Below, one piece after another: positions 1-20,500 of a stretch of DNA of 64,000 nt. Numbering within the stretch: the first letter of the stretch is position 1; each line of letters opens with the position of its first letter. The DNA lies in assembly GCA_009741485.1 (NCBI GenBank), contig CM019218.1, forward strand, positions 30,154,898-30,218,897. Direction: 5' to 3'. Both the position numbers and the translations under genes were made by a program. The notes under the pieces are model-generated. The model was not told the origin of the DNA. It was given only the letters and a program-made list of their open reading frames with translations, and ran no database searches. Source of the DNA: Malurus cyaneus samueli (Eukaryota > Chordata > Aves > Passeriformes > Maluridae).

Positions 1-2369
1 AAGATTATCACTTGAGGACAGAATTTTAGACTTCCATTTAAAATAAATACAATTTATATTTATCTTCATCATCAATGAGAACCACAAGGTTATTTATTAT
101 CTGTGAAGTCAAAGCTCATGGAAAATTGGCAAGACACGTTTCAGTGCTTCCATAATAGGAAATAAGAGTTTTCATTTTTCTTCATGACTTAAAAGTACCA
201 GAAATCAAATTACATCATGACTATGACACTAGTATCACTTTTACTGCTATGCCATCTTCTCAAAATCAGACAACACAGCAAATTCTTCATGTGATCATAA
301 CTGTTGATGCCATGTTGTAGTTTTACAGAGCAAGAAGATACAGCAGTTGTACATTCTGGTTTGAAAAAAGTCAGAAAGTACAAACATTCCGCATCTTCAC
401 ATGCTGCATAGAAGATTTACAAGCTATTAAAGACAATCAAAAGCAGCAACATTTAAAGCGATTTTAGGGAGTTAGCTGTAGCTTTGTATACCCTTTATTT
501 CCAGTAGCACACTTACAGGTTTCTTGTATGAAATTAGGAACTGAAGAAGGGTCCAAATCCTGCTTGCCTCTCTGCTCTCAAGTATATTTTAATTGGAAAA
601 ATATTTTTGGTTTAAGATAACTAGAATAGCAGGAGCTACGCTACAAAAAGGACAAGCTGTACTAACGTAAGCTACCACTTTGTACATGCAGCCACTGTGC
701 ACCAAGGACAATACTCAAGTCCTTACCACTTCCTCTCTGACCTTGGAAAAAGTAAGTATGATCAAGAATCTGTCTGAACTGTGGAATCCATTACTGGCCA
801 CATCTACTGGCATGTGATAACACTCTTAACATCTACCAAATACATGTAACTGAAAACCATGAATACTTTATGAATACTTATGATTAAAAAGAGACAGAGT
901 AAAAAGACAACTTTACTTTCCAACAAGCATGTGTCCGTCACCACCTTGAACTAGCTTGTTCACTCTGTTCATCACCTGCCAGAGACTGGCTGGCCTTCTA
1001 GTTCAAGCAAGATCTCACTCACTCTGAGAGTGGACTAAACAAAGTCTTGTTTACTCTCAAGGAGACTGAGCAGCTTCTGGAATTGAAGATATCCAACACA
1101 GAAGAGGCTCATACCAGCAAGCCACTTTATAACAATTTAAAAAAACCCAAACCAACACAAAAAGCAAACCTTGTGAAATCTTCTTTTGTCAGTTAACAAA
1201 ATTATTTGTTGCAGACACAGTTCACCTTTATTTTGCCATTCCAACTTATATTCTTTTGGGAACACAACCCGCATTATTGTCTGTCACCTCATTTGAAACA
1301 GGGCTTGTCAATATTAAGCCTTTGTACATGACCACCCTCACGCAACAGTGACACATCACCACACAAAACCAGATACTTTTTAAAAGAGATTGAAGTGCAC
1401 CTCCCTGGACACCTAAACTGAATTAAAAGAGCACTACCAAAGAGCAGAAGTGAGACCAGATGATTTAGTGTATGCAATAACTCATTTCTGTACATGCAAT
1501 AGTTTATTTTTAAACTAAATTTCAAAACAGGATGTAATGTATTAATCGTCCTACATAAACTGTTACTTTATATGTCCTGAGCTCATACAGAGTGAATAAT
1601 TGTTATTTTATGTCTGAGGTTTTCTGTACTGCAAGGTATCCTTTTATTATAAAGACTATGTACAGGCATCAACCTACTTTTATTCAAGAAGATTTGAAAC
1701 AGCCTTTCACCTTAAAGCAAAGTCTGTCTGTCCGGGAGGGTTGCTAAAAGGTACTGAACAGACAGCAGTTTTATTCAATTGTTTATGTTTGTTCCAATCT
1801 TGGTAGCTTTCAAAGCATTCTCACGAGATATGTGATTTAATGACAAATAGTTTGTTGACTGGATCTGGAAAATTACCTGACTGTCCACTATACTTGAAGA
1901 ACTTTACTTCCTTATTTTTTAACACTTTTTGGCCAACCTCTCCTAAAGCAGTATCGTCTGTTGCAAAGTTAAGAGAAGCTGTAGTTCCATTTGTCCATTT
2001 TCCCTATACATACATTCTATAAACTGTTCTTTTTTAAGTAAGGTTTGCATAATCACATGATTTTAAATACCACACCGGCATCTCGGTGCTGGGTCCTACC
2101 ATGGCCCTCTGAGGGTTGACAGAGCTGATCTGGAGCCTGGAAGCAGAAGCTGAAGTTAAGGACTAGCGGCCCTCAGCTGTTTAATCACAGAACCGGGGGC
2201 TCCGTTCGGCGGCGCCGCGCGTACACAACCGGCGGAACGACTCCCGGTGCCGAGCCCCGCTGAGGCGCCCTGAGCTCCCCGAGAGCCGCTGCCCCGCCGC
2301 CTCGGGCACGGCACCGAGCCCCGCGCTCCCCCCTGGGCGCTATCCCGACCCGTGCCGGCGGACACTCAC
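1..2369 (-). other. ATP6V1D: Part of ATP6V1D intron 1; no exon recognised
   Basis: This stretch lies downstream of the first ATP6V1D coding exon on the minus strand and should be the 5' part of its first intron. I looked for the next exon, which should resume after Arg13-Met14 with the conserved A-Q-T-I-M-K segment, and did not find it on the minus strand. The DNA is AT-rich and has no open frame with family resemblance. The remaining subunit D exons therefore lie left of the window, although a very short exon could have been missed. Confidence 0.55.
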
Positions 2370-2410
2370 ATCCGCGAGGGGAAGATCTCGATGCGGTCCT
2401 TGGCCGACAT
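2370..2410 (-). CDS. ATP6V1D: V-type proton ATPase subunit D, first coding exon (partial gene)
   Basis: Read on the minus strand from the ATG at 2410, this exon encodes M-S-A-K-D-R-I-E-I-F-P-S-R followed by the first two bases of a Met codon. It then meets a strong GTGAGT donor at 2369-2364. Human ATP6V1D begins with the same residues except Gly at position 3. Subunit D forms the central rotor shaft of the V1 sector with subunit F, coupling ATP hydrolysis to proton pumping in lysosomes, endosomes and other acidic compartments. Only 13 complete codons of a protein of about 247 residues are in the window. The gene is divergent from EIF2S1 and shares its CpG-island promoter. The match is short but its start, frame and donor all agree, so the call is firm. 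Confidence 0.9.
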
Positions 2411-2603
2411 GGCTGCGGCGGGGCGCGGGGCGGCGGCGGGCCGGCTCGGGCTGTCACCGCTGTCACCGGCGGGGCCCGGCCCTGATGTCCTGCGGTGGCT
2501 GCGCGTCGCCGCCGTCACGGTGATGTGCCCGCCCCGCGCGAGGCGTGCCCGCGCGAAGGGGCCCGAACCCGGATGGCCGCGAGGCGCGGGCGCGCGGCAT
2601 GCG

Positions 2604-2613
2604 GTCACGTGAT
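2604..2613. promoter_or_regulatory. CLEAR-like E-box (TFEB/TFE3/USF type)
   Basis: The decamer GTCACGTGAT differs in one base from the CLEAR consensus GTCACGTGAC bound by TFEB-family factors. It lies about 195 bp upstream of the ATP6V1D start codon. V-ATPase subunit genes are well-known members of the CLEAR lysosomal network, so the position fits. USF, MITF or MYC/MAX could also bind a CACGTG core. Confidence 0.6.
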
Positions 2614-2663
2614 CCGGGCCGCCAGGGGAGACGCGATTGGCTGGCCCGCTGTTTTGACCTCCG

Positions 2664-2678
2664 CCGCCAGGGGGCGCT
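2664..2678 (+). promoter_or_regulatory. CTCF-like core motif
   Basis: CCGCCAGGGGGCGCT closely follows the vertebrate CTCF core (CCASYAGRGGGCGC type). It lies inside the bidirectional promoter about 250 bp from the ATP6V1D start codon. Promoter CTCF sites are common; occupancy cannot be judged from sequence. Confidence 0.5.
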
Positions 2679-4198
2679 CGAGGAGAGCGCGGTCTGTCTC
2701 TCCTCGGCGTCGCGGCGCGTGCGCATTGGGGCGTCGGCGGCCGGCGCACGCGAGGCAGCAGCGGGGCCAGCGGCGGGACTGCGGGGCGCGAGCGCAGCGC
2801 GGGACCCCTCGGGCCGCAGCCAGTACCGCCGCGCGCCCGCCTCGCGCCCCGGCTCTCCCGGCTCGGCGCGCGGGGCCCGCGGCCTTGGCGACCCGGCCTT
2901 GGCGGGGCCCGGAGCTCTGCTGCCGCCGGGTCCGCCTTCCCGGGCCTCCCGCCGGCGCCCTGCCGGACATGGGCTTTTCCTGCCTGCCTCTCCGGTGCGG
3001 CGGCGGCCGTGGGACAGCGCCCGTGTCGGCGGCGCTGATCGGGACTGGCTCTGCTTCCGCCAATTTCCGCAGAAGCTGTGCGGCCGCGAGGGCCTCGGCT
3101 GAGGCGTGTCCAGCCTCCGGAAAAGATGATTACCAGTTTCGACGCGAGCATAGTGCTTCTCTTGGGGGCCTTCCACAGAAGGCCAAAGCAAAAGCTTTGT
3201 GACTGGAGAGAGGAGTGAAATGTTGTGTGTGCTGAGCGGTGTTTGTCCGCTCTTGCTCACTGTGGCTTGGGTTCATTGCTTTGCGGTGCAGTTTTCTCGT
3301 GTACCTCATAAGTACCTGCAGGATTGAGCAGAGCTGCATTGGGTGGACTAGAAAAGCCATCTGTAGAGTTTTCCTTTCGAACATTGGAGTTCTTTGTTCA
3401 GCTTCAACTTACACAAAGTTATACAAAACCTTCAGTGTTTTTATAATACTTTGCTAGTCTGTATACCCCCTTTTTAATAGTAAGAGTGGAAATAAGGGTG
3501 GATGGGGTCTTCTGAATTGCGTGGCCATGTGTTCATAGCACTTGGCATTACCTTCTCTGATTTTAAGTTTTCCTGTAGTTAGGCAGCATTGGCACTGCTG
3601 TAAAGATCATGACTAAAATTCTAAAATGGTAACTAAAACAAACCTGAAAGAGTGAGCATTTGGCTTGGCATCTTCAGCTCCTACTGCTGGAGAAAATTTT
3701 CTGTGTGAAACTTTGAGCCATAGATAAAATGAATTGAACTAACCTAGTTAGAAGAGCATATGGATTCATCATCAGAAAAATGAGGCAGTTTAAGCATTCC
3801 TTCTTACCACTGCTTGGTTATGAAATGTTATTTTTGCCCATATTTTTTAATGTATAATGAAGAAATTCTGTTGGTTTTTTTCCGTCCTGACTAGCAGTCT
3901 GTTGTATGGGGGCCTTTTTTTACCTTTTCAGTACTTCAGGCCAGGCTAGTTCTGTTCTGATTAATGCCTTTGCTTTCTTTGCTGACAGTTGGCCTCTGGA
4001 GCAGGTCTTGCAGGATTACTCCAAACATCTTGTGCTGAGTGTAGAAAGTCACCATCTGGAGTCTGCTTCTCCTCAGTCTTACAGAAGTTTCCATCTGCCT
4101 CTTATTCTCTTAGCTTCACATACTGTCTTACTATGTGCATACAAAATCCTTCATGAGCACTGCAGGCTTCTCTCCTATGTCCTCCTGCTCTTACAATC

Positions 4199-4252
4199 CA
4201 GTTGATGGTCCTTGAGAGTCCCTTCCAACTCAGAATATTGTGTGAATCTGTG
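4199..4252 (+). mobile_element. CR1 LINE, 3' end fragment
   Basis: The string with CTTGAGAGTCCCTTCCAACT followed by a TATTNTGTGAATCTGTG-like tail is the conserved 3' end of avian CR1 elements in sense orientation. Only the terminal part is recognisable, as is typical of 5'-truncated CR1 copies. It lies in EIF2S1 intron 1, about 380 bp before the first coding exon. The 5' boundary is uncertain. Confidence 0.75.
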
Positions 4253-4605
4253 AAAATGTTACACAGTCTGATGAATTTAGATGATTGCCAGATGCACAGT
4301 GCCTTTCTACCACTTGAAGCCTTTCCAGTGTGCTGTGTATAGGTACTGTGACAGTTGAAGTGGATAATGAAGTCTGCATCACAAAGCTTTTTCTATATTA
4401 ATGCAAAAAAAGTTGCATCTTAGCACATGGGTGTGGTAGCAGTACTTAAAATACAAGTTAACGTATTACTTAATATCTTTAAAAACCTAAGCATAACCTT
4501 ACTCTAATTGCAACTTTTTCTGTCACTATTTCTCTCTGTCTTCCCCTGTCCATGCTGATTTATTGCCACGTTTGAAGGAGAAGCCAATGACGTACTGTGA
4601 AATAA

Positions 4606-12287
<7,682 letters not shown>

Positions 12288-12673
12288 ATGCTCTGGGATA
12301 CTTAGAAGAGACCATAAAAAATTAGAAACCCCATTGCAAACACTCTGGACTAAATGTTTTCAGTATTGAAAACTACAAAAGCAAATATTGGAAATGTTTT
12401 CCTGTTTTAAAAAGACCAAAATGTAAAAGGATCTTCTAAATAACATTAGGTGCAACAGCTTACACAAATTGAATCTTTCAAAAGGAAGGTGCCTAGTCAA
12501 ATTCAAGACACAGATCTGGCCAGAAGGAGTTTGCAGCCCCACACTTAACACTTTTCATACATAACAATTCCTGATTGGTGATTACAGCTCAATGCATCTG
12601 TTAGTGATCTTTCCTGGGAGCAGCAAAAACAAGGGGAACAGTTTCTATTCAGAATGTATTTGAGCAAATATTC

Positions 12674-12679
12674 AATAAA
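12674..12679 (+). terminator. EIF2S1: EIF2S1 polyadenylation signal, proximal
   Basis: A canonical AATAAA lies 387 bp after the EIF2S1 stop codon, followed by T-rich and TG-containing sequence (GGTTTTGGGTTTTTTCC) suited to a downstream element. It is the first canonical signal in the 3' UTR. Confidence 0.6.
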
Positions 12680-12980
12680 TTTCTGGGCTATGTAACTCTG
12701 AGGTTTTGGGTTTTTTCCTCCTGTCACATGGCCTAAAGTGTGAATATAAAGCCTGGAACAGTTTTATCAGTGGGTGACTCCTCTTTAACACTGAAAGAGC
12801 CTTCTTTTATTAGTTTTAAATCAAGCTGAGAATGAGTGGAACAAAATGTTTTACATTAACAAATGTTTTACTTACAAGTTTGTTGATGGCAGACTTGTTT
12901 AAATTAGCATTTCTTTTGGTTATCTTTTGCATTTAGGGACTGAGAAGTTGAAAACTTTGGAAATAGCTTGTTTCCATTCC

Positions 12981-12986
12981 AATAAA
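12981..12986 (+). terminator. EIF2S1: EIF2S1 polyadenylation signal, distal
   Basis: A second AATAAA lies about 690 bp after the stop codon and would give a longer 3' UTR. Which of the two sites is used cannot be told from the sequence. Confidence 0.5.
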
Positions 12987-12989
12987 CTT

Positions 12990-15900
12990 AGCTGATAAAT
13001 TAAAAACTACATGTAGTTGCAGTTTGCTCTGATGGGTGAATATAGCAGGAGCTTCAGTGAGCTTACGTATTTCAGAATGACAGCACTGTCTCTGAGCCTA
13101 CTGCAACATGACCTTCAGTTCCTTTGCAGAATGCTGGAAAATACTTGAATGTGCCATTGCAAAATGAACAGAAATATTTTTAATGGTTTTCTCAAAAATA
13201 GTGATTTGACTTCCATTGAACACAATAGGTGGGTACTCAGAGTAAAGAGAAAAGTATTTTAAACTTCTGTCACTGTGTGATCTCTATGCCAAAATAATTC
13301 TGGAAAGGAAAAAGCGCTGAAGAACGAGCCACATGCTCCTAGGAGGCTTGAAGGAGTGCAATGAAGGGGTTACAATTCGTATCATCTGTGACAGCTGCTT
13401 TGGTGTGTTAACCGGTGAGCATTTTTTCTGTCAGTAACTTAGGTAGAAGTTTGTTGAATTTCTTCAGTAGCTACCTGAGCATTTCTAATTAGAACTGGAA
13501 CGTGCTGGTGGGCACAAGTCTGAGTCAGTTCTAAGTGCCTGAAAAAAATGACCAAGATTGTGAGGATGATAACAAGGCAGGTTCAAAAAAATGCATTTCA
13601 GTCACTTGCCATCCTGGGGCAGATAGAATCAGGCTGTCCCAGTTTGTTCTCCTGAGTGAATTTCAGTCAAGAATAAATGACAATAAAGGCATTGGTGGAT
13701 CCATCTCATGCACTGCAGAAGCAGGAAGGAGGTATAAGATGGGTGCTTTGGAGGCCCATTAGTGCTGGGGCTCTGCTGTGCTGCCTCAATTAAGAGATCT
13801 TTAGGAGCTGCTGAGCTGATACCTTGTGTCTCAACCTATTTTCGTCTTTGTGGAGCTGCCTTTGCTTACCAAGGCTGAAAATGAGGGGTTTTTGTGAATG
13901 TCTTTGTTGAGTTGCTAAATCCATGCAGCACATTCCTGCTGATCATTAGCTGCTGTGCTGGTTGCTCAACTGCAGTCACAAGGCCAATCTCCACTGGCAC
14001 TAACATAGTCAGTGGAAGGGGACAGGTGTAACTGTGGACAGGGCTTGGCCTGATGTGTTAATTGTAAGGATCTCGGCTTGACTTCCATAACCGAAATTCT
14101 GAGATGGACCGCTTGTGAACAGTTTTCCTTATAACATCTGGTAAGGACTCAATACAAAAATCCAACCCAGATGGGTATACTGGCTCAGGTCAGGCACAGA
14201 GTCTGGTAACACCCAGTATCCTGTTTCTGATGAGGGGAAGTAGTGATTTCTAGAGAAGGGGTGCTCTGTTTGCTTGGGGCTATTGTGATTTGTCTAGTTT
14301 TTAATATAGTGACAATTCCTTGCTGTTTTCTCTCCAATTTTGCCCCATGGGATTTTTTTTTCAGGTGCAGTGGAGCTGTTGTATTGTTCTTCATAGCAGA
14401 ATCTGCACTTTAGATTTTTAAGAGTCTAGACAATGAAACAACTGTTTCCAAATACTTCCACCTTTCTACATTTAATTTTTAAATTGTTGTTATGTCAGAA
14501 TACTATTGAATGCTTGTTATCTTTCACTTTTATCTAGAAATGTTTCATCATCCTTTATTTTGATGTGGTTTGTTTTCATCCTATTTCATCCCTAATCCAC
14601 GAAAGGAGCTAAAAATGTTTAATGGGAGGTGCTGCATTGGAGGGCAAAGTCCTAAGAAGCTGCTTTGAAAAATGTGTTGTCTGTAAAGCCCCAGTGCTGT
14701 GTGTGACATGATGATACACGCTGGGCACGGCAGAGCATGGGACGGGGTTTTCCTTTGGGCGGGTTCTCTGAATCAGCTATGTGTGGCTTCTTGAAGGACT
14801 GAGAGGGAGGTTCCAGCAGGGTCTGCACTCAGAGCTGTGGAGGCTGCTCCTCCCTCTCCTGGAACCCTGAGTAGCATCCTGTGGACTTGAAGCCGGCTCA
14901 TCCTGGCCAACCCAATCCAAATTCTGTAGCATATATAGTATTTGGAGGTCACTTTGAAAGGAAGAAAATGTCAAACACTCAACTGTTCTTTTTTTTCTTA
15001 TAATACCACACTGACATGTGGAAAACACTCTGAAATGGATCTGAGGAAATGGGTGCTCTTGTCTTCAGTGAGTTTTAAGTCCCGCAGAAGATTTGATGCA
15101 GAGCTCCCTAAGTTTATACAGATCATGTCCTTTTCCACCGGAAGGGTTAAGTGCCAGAACTTGCATTCCTAGCCCATGTGTGAATATGACAGCCAGATCT
15201 ACTGATTCATTTTACACTATCTAACCCTGAAAGATCTGTTTACTCAGCCTCAGAGAGAAACACAGGGGCAGTTTTTCAGCCTTGGTTAATTAACTAAAGA
15301 ATGAGTCTGGGAGGAAGGGGTGTGTGTATGATAAATATCCAAAGTGTGAAAGAAATACTTTGAGTTGAGGTATTGAAGGAAGTGAATGCTCTATGTAAAA
15401 AGTAGTTGATACAAAACCTGTTATTTAATGACCAATTGAAGCAAGGTTTGCCTCACCTTTCACCAGCAACAGAATGACAATAGAATTCTTTGTTTCTAAT
15501 GTTAATTTTGCCAAGATCTGTCTGCAGGGTTGTGGGTGGTCTGCATGCTGGAGAAAAGGATCTTGTCAGATCTTCAGCGAGGACTGCTTATGGAGCAATT
15601 TTGAAATCACTGTCTGAGCGAGAGCCCCCTGCAAGCTCCTACCTGTCCTCCCTAGCATGAAATAGCACCTTGTAATAAACTGCCTGCAGTAACAAGCTGA
15701 ACAATGTGAAGTCAAACCTCAAATACTAAACGGTGGAACACTGTATTCCTGAAGCTGGTTATATAAAGAGTGCATGTCCTGGAAATGCATGCAGCGGAAA
15801 TGTCTCTACCTAGACTTGAGATTACTTCTTTTTTTTTTCCCTTCCAGTGTGATTCTGACATACAGAACACAGTGACCTGAAATATATTTTCTCTTTTTTT

Positions 15901-17548
15901 CTGCTGACTTTATCAGGGCTTTTTTTCCAAGGTTCTGCTTCTGAATACCACTTTTATGTACAAATATATACGTGTGTACATGTATATACAGAGATGGAGA
16001 TTATTTTTTCAATTAAAAGAAATACATTCAGTTAATTTCTGCTTTATTTTAAAGCTACAATAATATTTTTTAAATTGCAAAAATTTCTATTGGTAACTTT
16101 AAATACTACATACCAGCAGCAAAAAAATACTTTTCCAAGTGTTCTGCTACTGTACTTACTTTAGGTGGACCAAAGAACAAGCATACTGGGATATGGTTTA
16201 TTGAGGCGGTTGCCTCGTGGCTGCCTGCCTTTTCCCAAGAGGTAAAAGTGTACGGTAGGAGTTACTTAGATAATTTCTCCTTCTGAAATCTCAGCCAGCT
16301 TGTTTTCTCTTTACACAGAATTAACTTAGTTCTAACTTCAGGTAGTGTTCAGTCACCCATTGTAGTCTCATGGCCTCTGCAGGACTCTTCTCTGGGCTGT
16401 CTTCCAGTACAATGTTGGTTTCAGTTCTTGACTTCTTACTATTCCTAACTAAAAGTTATAAAAATGTATAAAGATAAAGAAATTGTTTGTTCCTTTTCCT
16501 TGGTGCATGAAAGTGTGCCCTGTAATATTTGAGTCACTTTCCTACTGACCTCTGGACTCTTCACATAGCAACGAGTGCTTTTGTTTATTTGCTATGCTCT
16601 ACGTTGTATTTCTTATCACAGCCCATAGCTCTGCCCACATATATCACCTTAATTTTAGTGAGAGTCATGGAATGCTGGCAGTACAGCAAAGGCAGTTATT
16701 TCTGAATATTAATACTGGTTTACTTCATCAGGACAAGATTTGATAAATCTATCAAACAGATTTGTCATGGTGGCCAAAGTCTTCAAAAACACAGTAAACG
16801 TCTAAGATTATATTTAGACACAAAAGGCACTCTGTTTCAGAGGCGTTCAGGAGGTACAAGAGGTCACTTGCAGTGTTCATGGATCAGGTTGCTTTATTAA
16901 AAGCTTGCTTGTATAGAGATTTAGGATATTAGGTTGAGAATCTTGGCTTATATACCAAGGGGTCACTGAAAGTAGAGTGAATTTTTAGGTGCTTTGGGAA
17001 AATAAATTTTTAGCAGAATAAAAATCTTACGAACTGTAAGGTTTGTAAAAGTCGCCTTGTAATCAAAATATCCTCTATGTTGCAATTACAAGTTGTGCTA
17101 ATCTGCAGAACTCCTAAGCTGTGTTTGTTAGATGAGAAATTTTAAGCAGTAGTTGTTTAGTCTGAAGTTTTGAGGAACGTGGTTTTAAAATTCTGCTTTC
17201 CCCTCCCCTGCAATATTTGATATGTCATTATCTAGCTGCTTACATTGGCCATCTCACTCGATGGCGGTTTTTTACTCTATTAAATTCTGAGAAATTCTTT
17301 CAAGATCCTTTTTAGATGTCTCTTTGTTTTACTTCCCAGAGGGCAGGTAATATATCAGAGCCAGCCCGCTGATTAACTAATGTCTCACAGGTAGGGAGGG
17401 AGGAAAAAAACAGGGAAGGGAGAGTGCGTCACGTTGGAGGAGGGGAGAGAAGAAAAATGAGCTTTCTTAAACAAATCATGTACAGAGGGACACGCGGCCA
17501 GGGCTCAGGCAATCCTCTGCGGGGGCTCTGCTCTTTTCCCTGCTGGCC
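12990..17548. other. Intergenic region between EIF2S1 and PLEK2
   Basis: This stretch holds any remaining EIF2S1 3' UTR and the PLEK2 upstream region. It is unique-looking AT-rich DNA with short open frames that do not resemble known proteins. From about 17385 to 17548 it becomes purine- and GC-richer (GAGGGAGG, GTGCGTCACG near 17425) just before the PLEK2 start, where the PLEK2 promoter and 5' UTR should lie. There is no obvious TATA box and no strong CpG island. I see no other gene. Confidence 0.55.
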
Positions 17549-20500
17549 ATGATGCAGGAAGAAGCTGGAGTGCTGAAGGAGGGCTTCCTCGTCAAACGGG
17601 TGAGTGCTCTGGATCCCCTCCGTGCGGCTCTGCTCTAACATGGAAGCCACTCCTGAGCAGGGGCTGGATCGAGCCCGGGCACATGGCGAGCAGCCTGCGG
17701 GCTGCTGGGTCCGAGGGGCTCCTGCCTGCCGGGTAAAGGAGCTCCTCCAGGTTTGTGCAGATGCCTGCCAGGGGCTCCGCATGAACTGTTCACTCCCAGC
17801 CCTCCAGTTTCCCTGTGCTGGCATTTCTGTAGAGGAAAGGGAATTAGCCATCGGCATTGCTCAGGTGTTAGAAAGCCAATCTGTCTGCACCTCGCACCCA
17901 CCTCTGCAAGGAGCACATCCACGGGGACAGTGGGAGCAACCACGGGAGGATGGAGAGATGGGAGAAGTTTGGACGGTCAGTTAAGATAGCTCGTGCCTTC
18001 TTCAGTGACCCGTCTGTGCAGGGTTTCCCATTCCATGTGAGAGAATGGAGAACAGATTATTCTTTTTGAAATCAGAACAATGCAAATTTTAAATTGTGTT
18101 TGAAATAACTTTATTCCATACTCCTCAAGCACTGCTGTAAGAAAATTTTAGCCAAAATGTGGTGAAAAGAGCTGAAAGATTTCAACCTTCCCAATAGTTC
18201 TCCCTGTACAACCCAATACTTCTCTATTGCTGGAACACAAGGAGCCAATTTAGCAAGGGACTTAAACTGCTTTTAGTGCCAAGATTAATCTCAGTGATTA
18301 ATATGGTCCTTGATTTCACAGAAAAAAATGTGATTCAGAGGTTTGTTCAAATCTTTGCCACGCCTTGGGAAATGCTTTTCTGCCGTACGTGGCAATGTTT
18401 CTAGCGCTAACATGAAGGTAATCCTGGTCAGGAGCTTTCCTGGCAGGGCTCCTGGCCAGTTGGCCAGCCAGCCACGGGCCATATGAAATCATGCTCTCTA
18501 TGGAGAAGGGGCTGCTCCCCATCCTGCCTTCTGCAGCAAGGGCAGAGCAGTCCCAGCTCCCAGTCCCCTCTCTGGGCTACGGCTGTGCTTTTTGGCTTTT
18601 GAACGGCTACTGAATTCAAACGGGAAGCCAAGGCACCAAGTGTGCGAGAGGAACAGGTTATCGACAGCACACCGAGCTGTGACTGCCACAGTCTGCACAA
18701 CAGCACCCAGATACACGGCTCGATAGGAAGGAGACCACTAAAGAGGACAGCTGAAGGGAACCGGGCATCCAGGTAGAAAAAACAGGAAGGCATGGGATCT
18801 GGTAAAGAAAACAGCTTTCTGAAGATGAGAACAGAAGCAAGGAGATGATCTAAATGCATTATAAATGACAGAATTCTGTACTGTAATGCATTATAAATGT
18901 AAAAGGAATGTGTGGAATTCGGGTAAGACTAGAGCCATTGCAAAGAACATACAGGAAAAATGGCCAAGTACCTTTACAACAGGAGAAAAAATCTCTAGGA
19001 AATACAAAGGGAAGGAGAGAACAAAACCAAGTTAGATAAATAGTATTTAGTATGGACCAGGAGACATTGGATCTATAGTGCCCTGGATTTTAGAGACTCC
19101 ACCTTCACAGGGAAATTGCTGTGTTTCCCCTTTGTTTACAGAGAACTAATGAGCTTTGATTCATGGCACAAGCGGACCTTACATGTTTCTTTCTTCTAGC
19201 CATGCCCACGCTATCCCAGGTGTCAGAGCTTCCTTTACGCCCTGCTTTGCCTGCTGGCTGTAATGCTCCATCACCTGAGGAAACACAAGACAGCTCCTTG
19301 CACAGCAAAGCTGGACAGACACCATCAAACAGGACTGGGCCTGCCAGTGCCAGCCCTCGCTGGCTTTGCTGTCCTTTAACCACACGAAAGAGAGCTGGGG
19401 GCTGTTTACAGAGGGAAAATAGGAGGATTTGTCTGTATTGTCATATAATCCATGAGGCATTCAATAGCAGACTTCATTCAGCCTTTTGTCATTAAAAAGC
19501 ATGTTTCCTTCAGAGGAAACAGCACCGCAGGGATTGCTTTAGGCCAGGAGATTGGAGGCAGGTAGGATAGAAATTAACTTCTCATTAGCAGTAAGTGGGG
19601 CATGTAAAGAAAAACAAAATTCACCCAGCAAAGTGTTTGCAAAACTTGGCACCTAGAGCCACATCAAAGTAAGAGAAAAAGACACCACCCAGGGTCACCA
19701 GAGAGGAGAAGCTGGGTGCCAAGAGCCCTCATACATTTTGGATTTAACCCTGTTGCTGCGTGTGCTGTCAGCAGACAGGTGTGCACCTAGATCAGCTCTT
19801 TGAGGTAATTCATGTGAGCTATTACAAGGAAAAATTCTTGCCAGCAAAAAGTTTTCCTGGCTGAAGAAAGAGCAAAGCACTTTTCTATTTCTCTGTGGTT
19901 TTATTGTGATGGAGCTGTGCTATTTTATTACTTGAAATGTGTATTTCAGAGAGAACAGGATTCACAATGACTTCTTGTGCTTCTTTTCATAAAAGAAGTC
20001 CAGAAGAAAATACGGTCATTTCTCAATTCTTGTGTTAAAATAAACTGTGGATTTCTTCCCTTCCAGGGACATATTGTTCGTAACTGGAAAGTGAGATGGT
20101 TCGTTCTGCTTCAGGATAAGCTGCTGTATTACAAAATTGAAGGAGGCAAGAAGGAGCCTTCTCCAAAGGGCAGGATCCTTTTGGATGGCTGCACTATTAT
20201 TTGTCCTTGCCTGGAATATGAGAACAGACCGGTATGACTGGAATAATTTATCTCTTCTGTATGTCACTCACTTTCTAACTTCTTCCTATCTTTTCCTCTC
20301 CTCCTGGCTTCTTTGATTAGTGCAGCCATACCACTGGCGTGCTTCCAGAATCAGGCCCAGCCAAAAGCAAGCTGCCATTAGCAATGTAACCAGGACAAGC
20401 ACTGAACTCCCTCGTTGTGTCTTTGCTCTTCCCTGTGCCCCAATGTGGGTCACAGACATTAGCAAAAAAACACATAGCAGGGAGAAAAAATGCAAATGCA

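Larger units (their letters stand above)
2170..3130. promoter_or_regulatory. Bidirectional CpG-island promoter of ATP6V1D and EIF2S1
   Basis: GC content and CpG density rise abruptly near 2170 and fall near 3130, while the flanks are AT-rich. The ATP6V1D start codon (minus strand) is inside the island at 2410, and the EIF2S1 coding sequence begins on the other strand at 4636. The island is thus the shared promoter and should contain the ATP6V1D 5' UTR and the noncoding first exon of EIF2S1. I cannot fix either transcription start or the EIF2S1 exon 1 donor by eye. Visible motifs include an inverted CCAAT box (ATTGG at 2636-2640), a CACGTG E-box at 2606-2611 and a CTCF-like core at 2664-2678. 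Several long open frames here are a by-product of GC richness and are not genes. Confidence 0.85.

Noticed and set aside
2352..3260. Several long overlapping open frames on both strands (up to about 265 codons)
   Set aside because: They lie in the CpG island shared by ATP6V1D and EIF2S1, are Arg/Pro/Ala/Gly-rich, overlap on opposite strands, and match no family. Low stop-codon density in GC-rich DNA explains them. Only the 41-nt ATP6V1D exon is coding.
18428..18859. 143-codon minus-strand frame in PLEK2 intron 1
   Set aside because: No resemblance to a known protein, and overlapping frames on the same strand are equally open.
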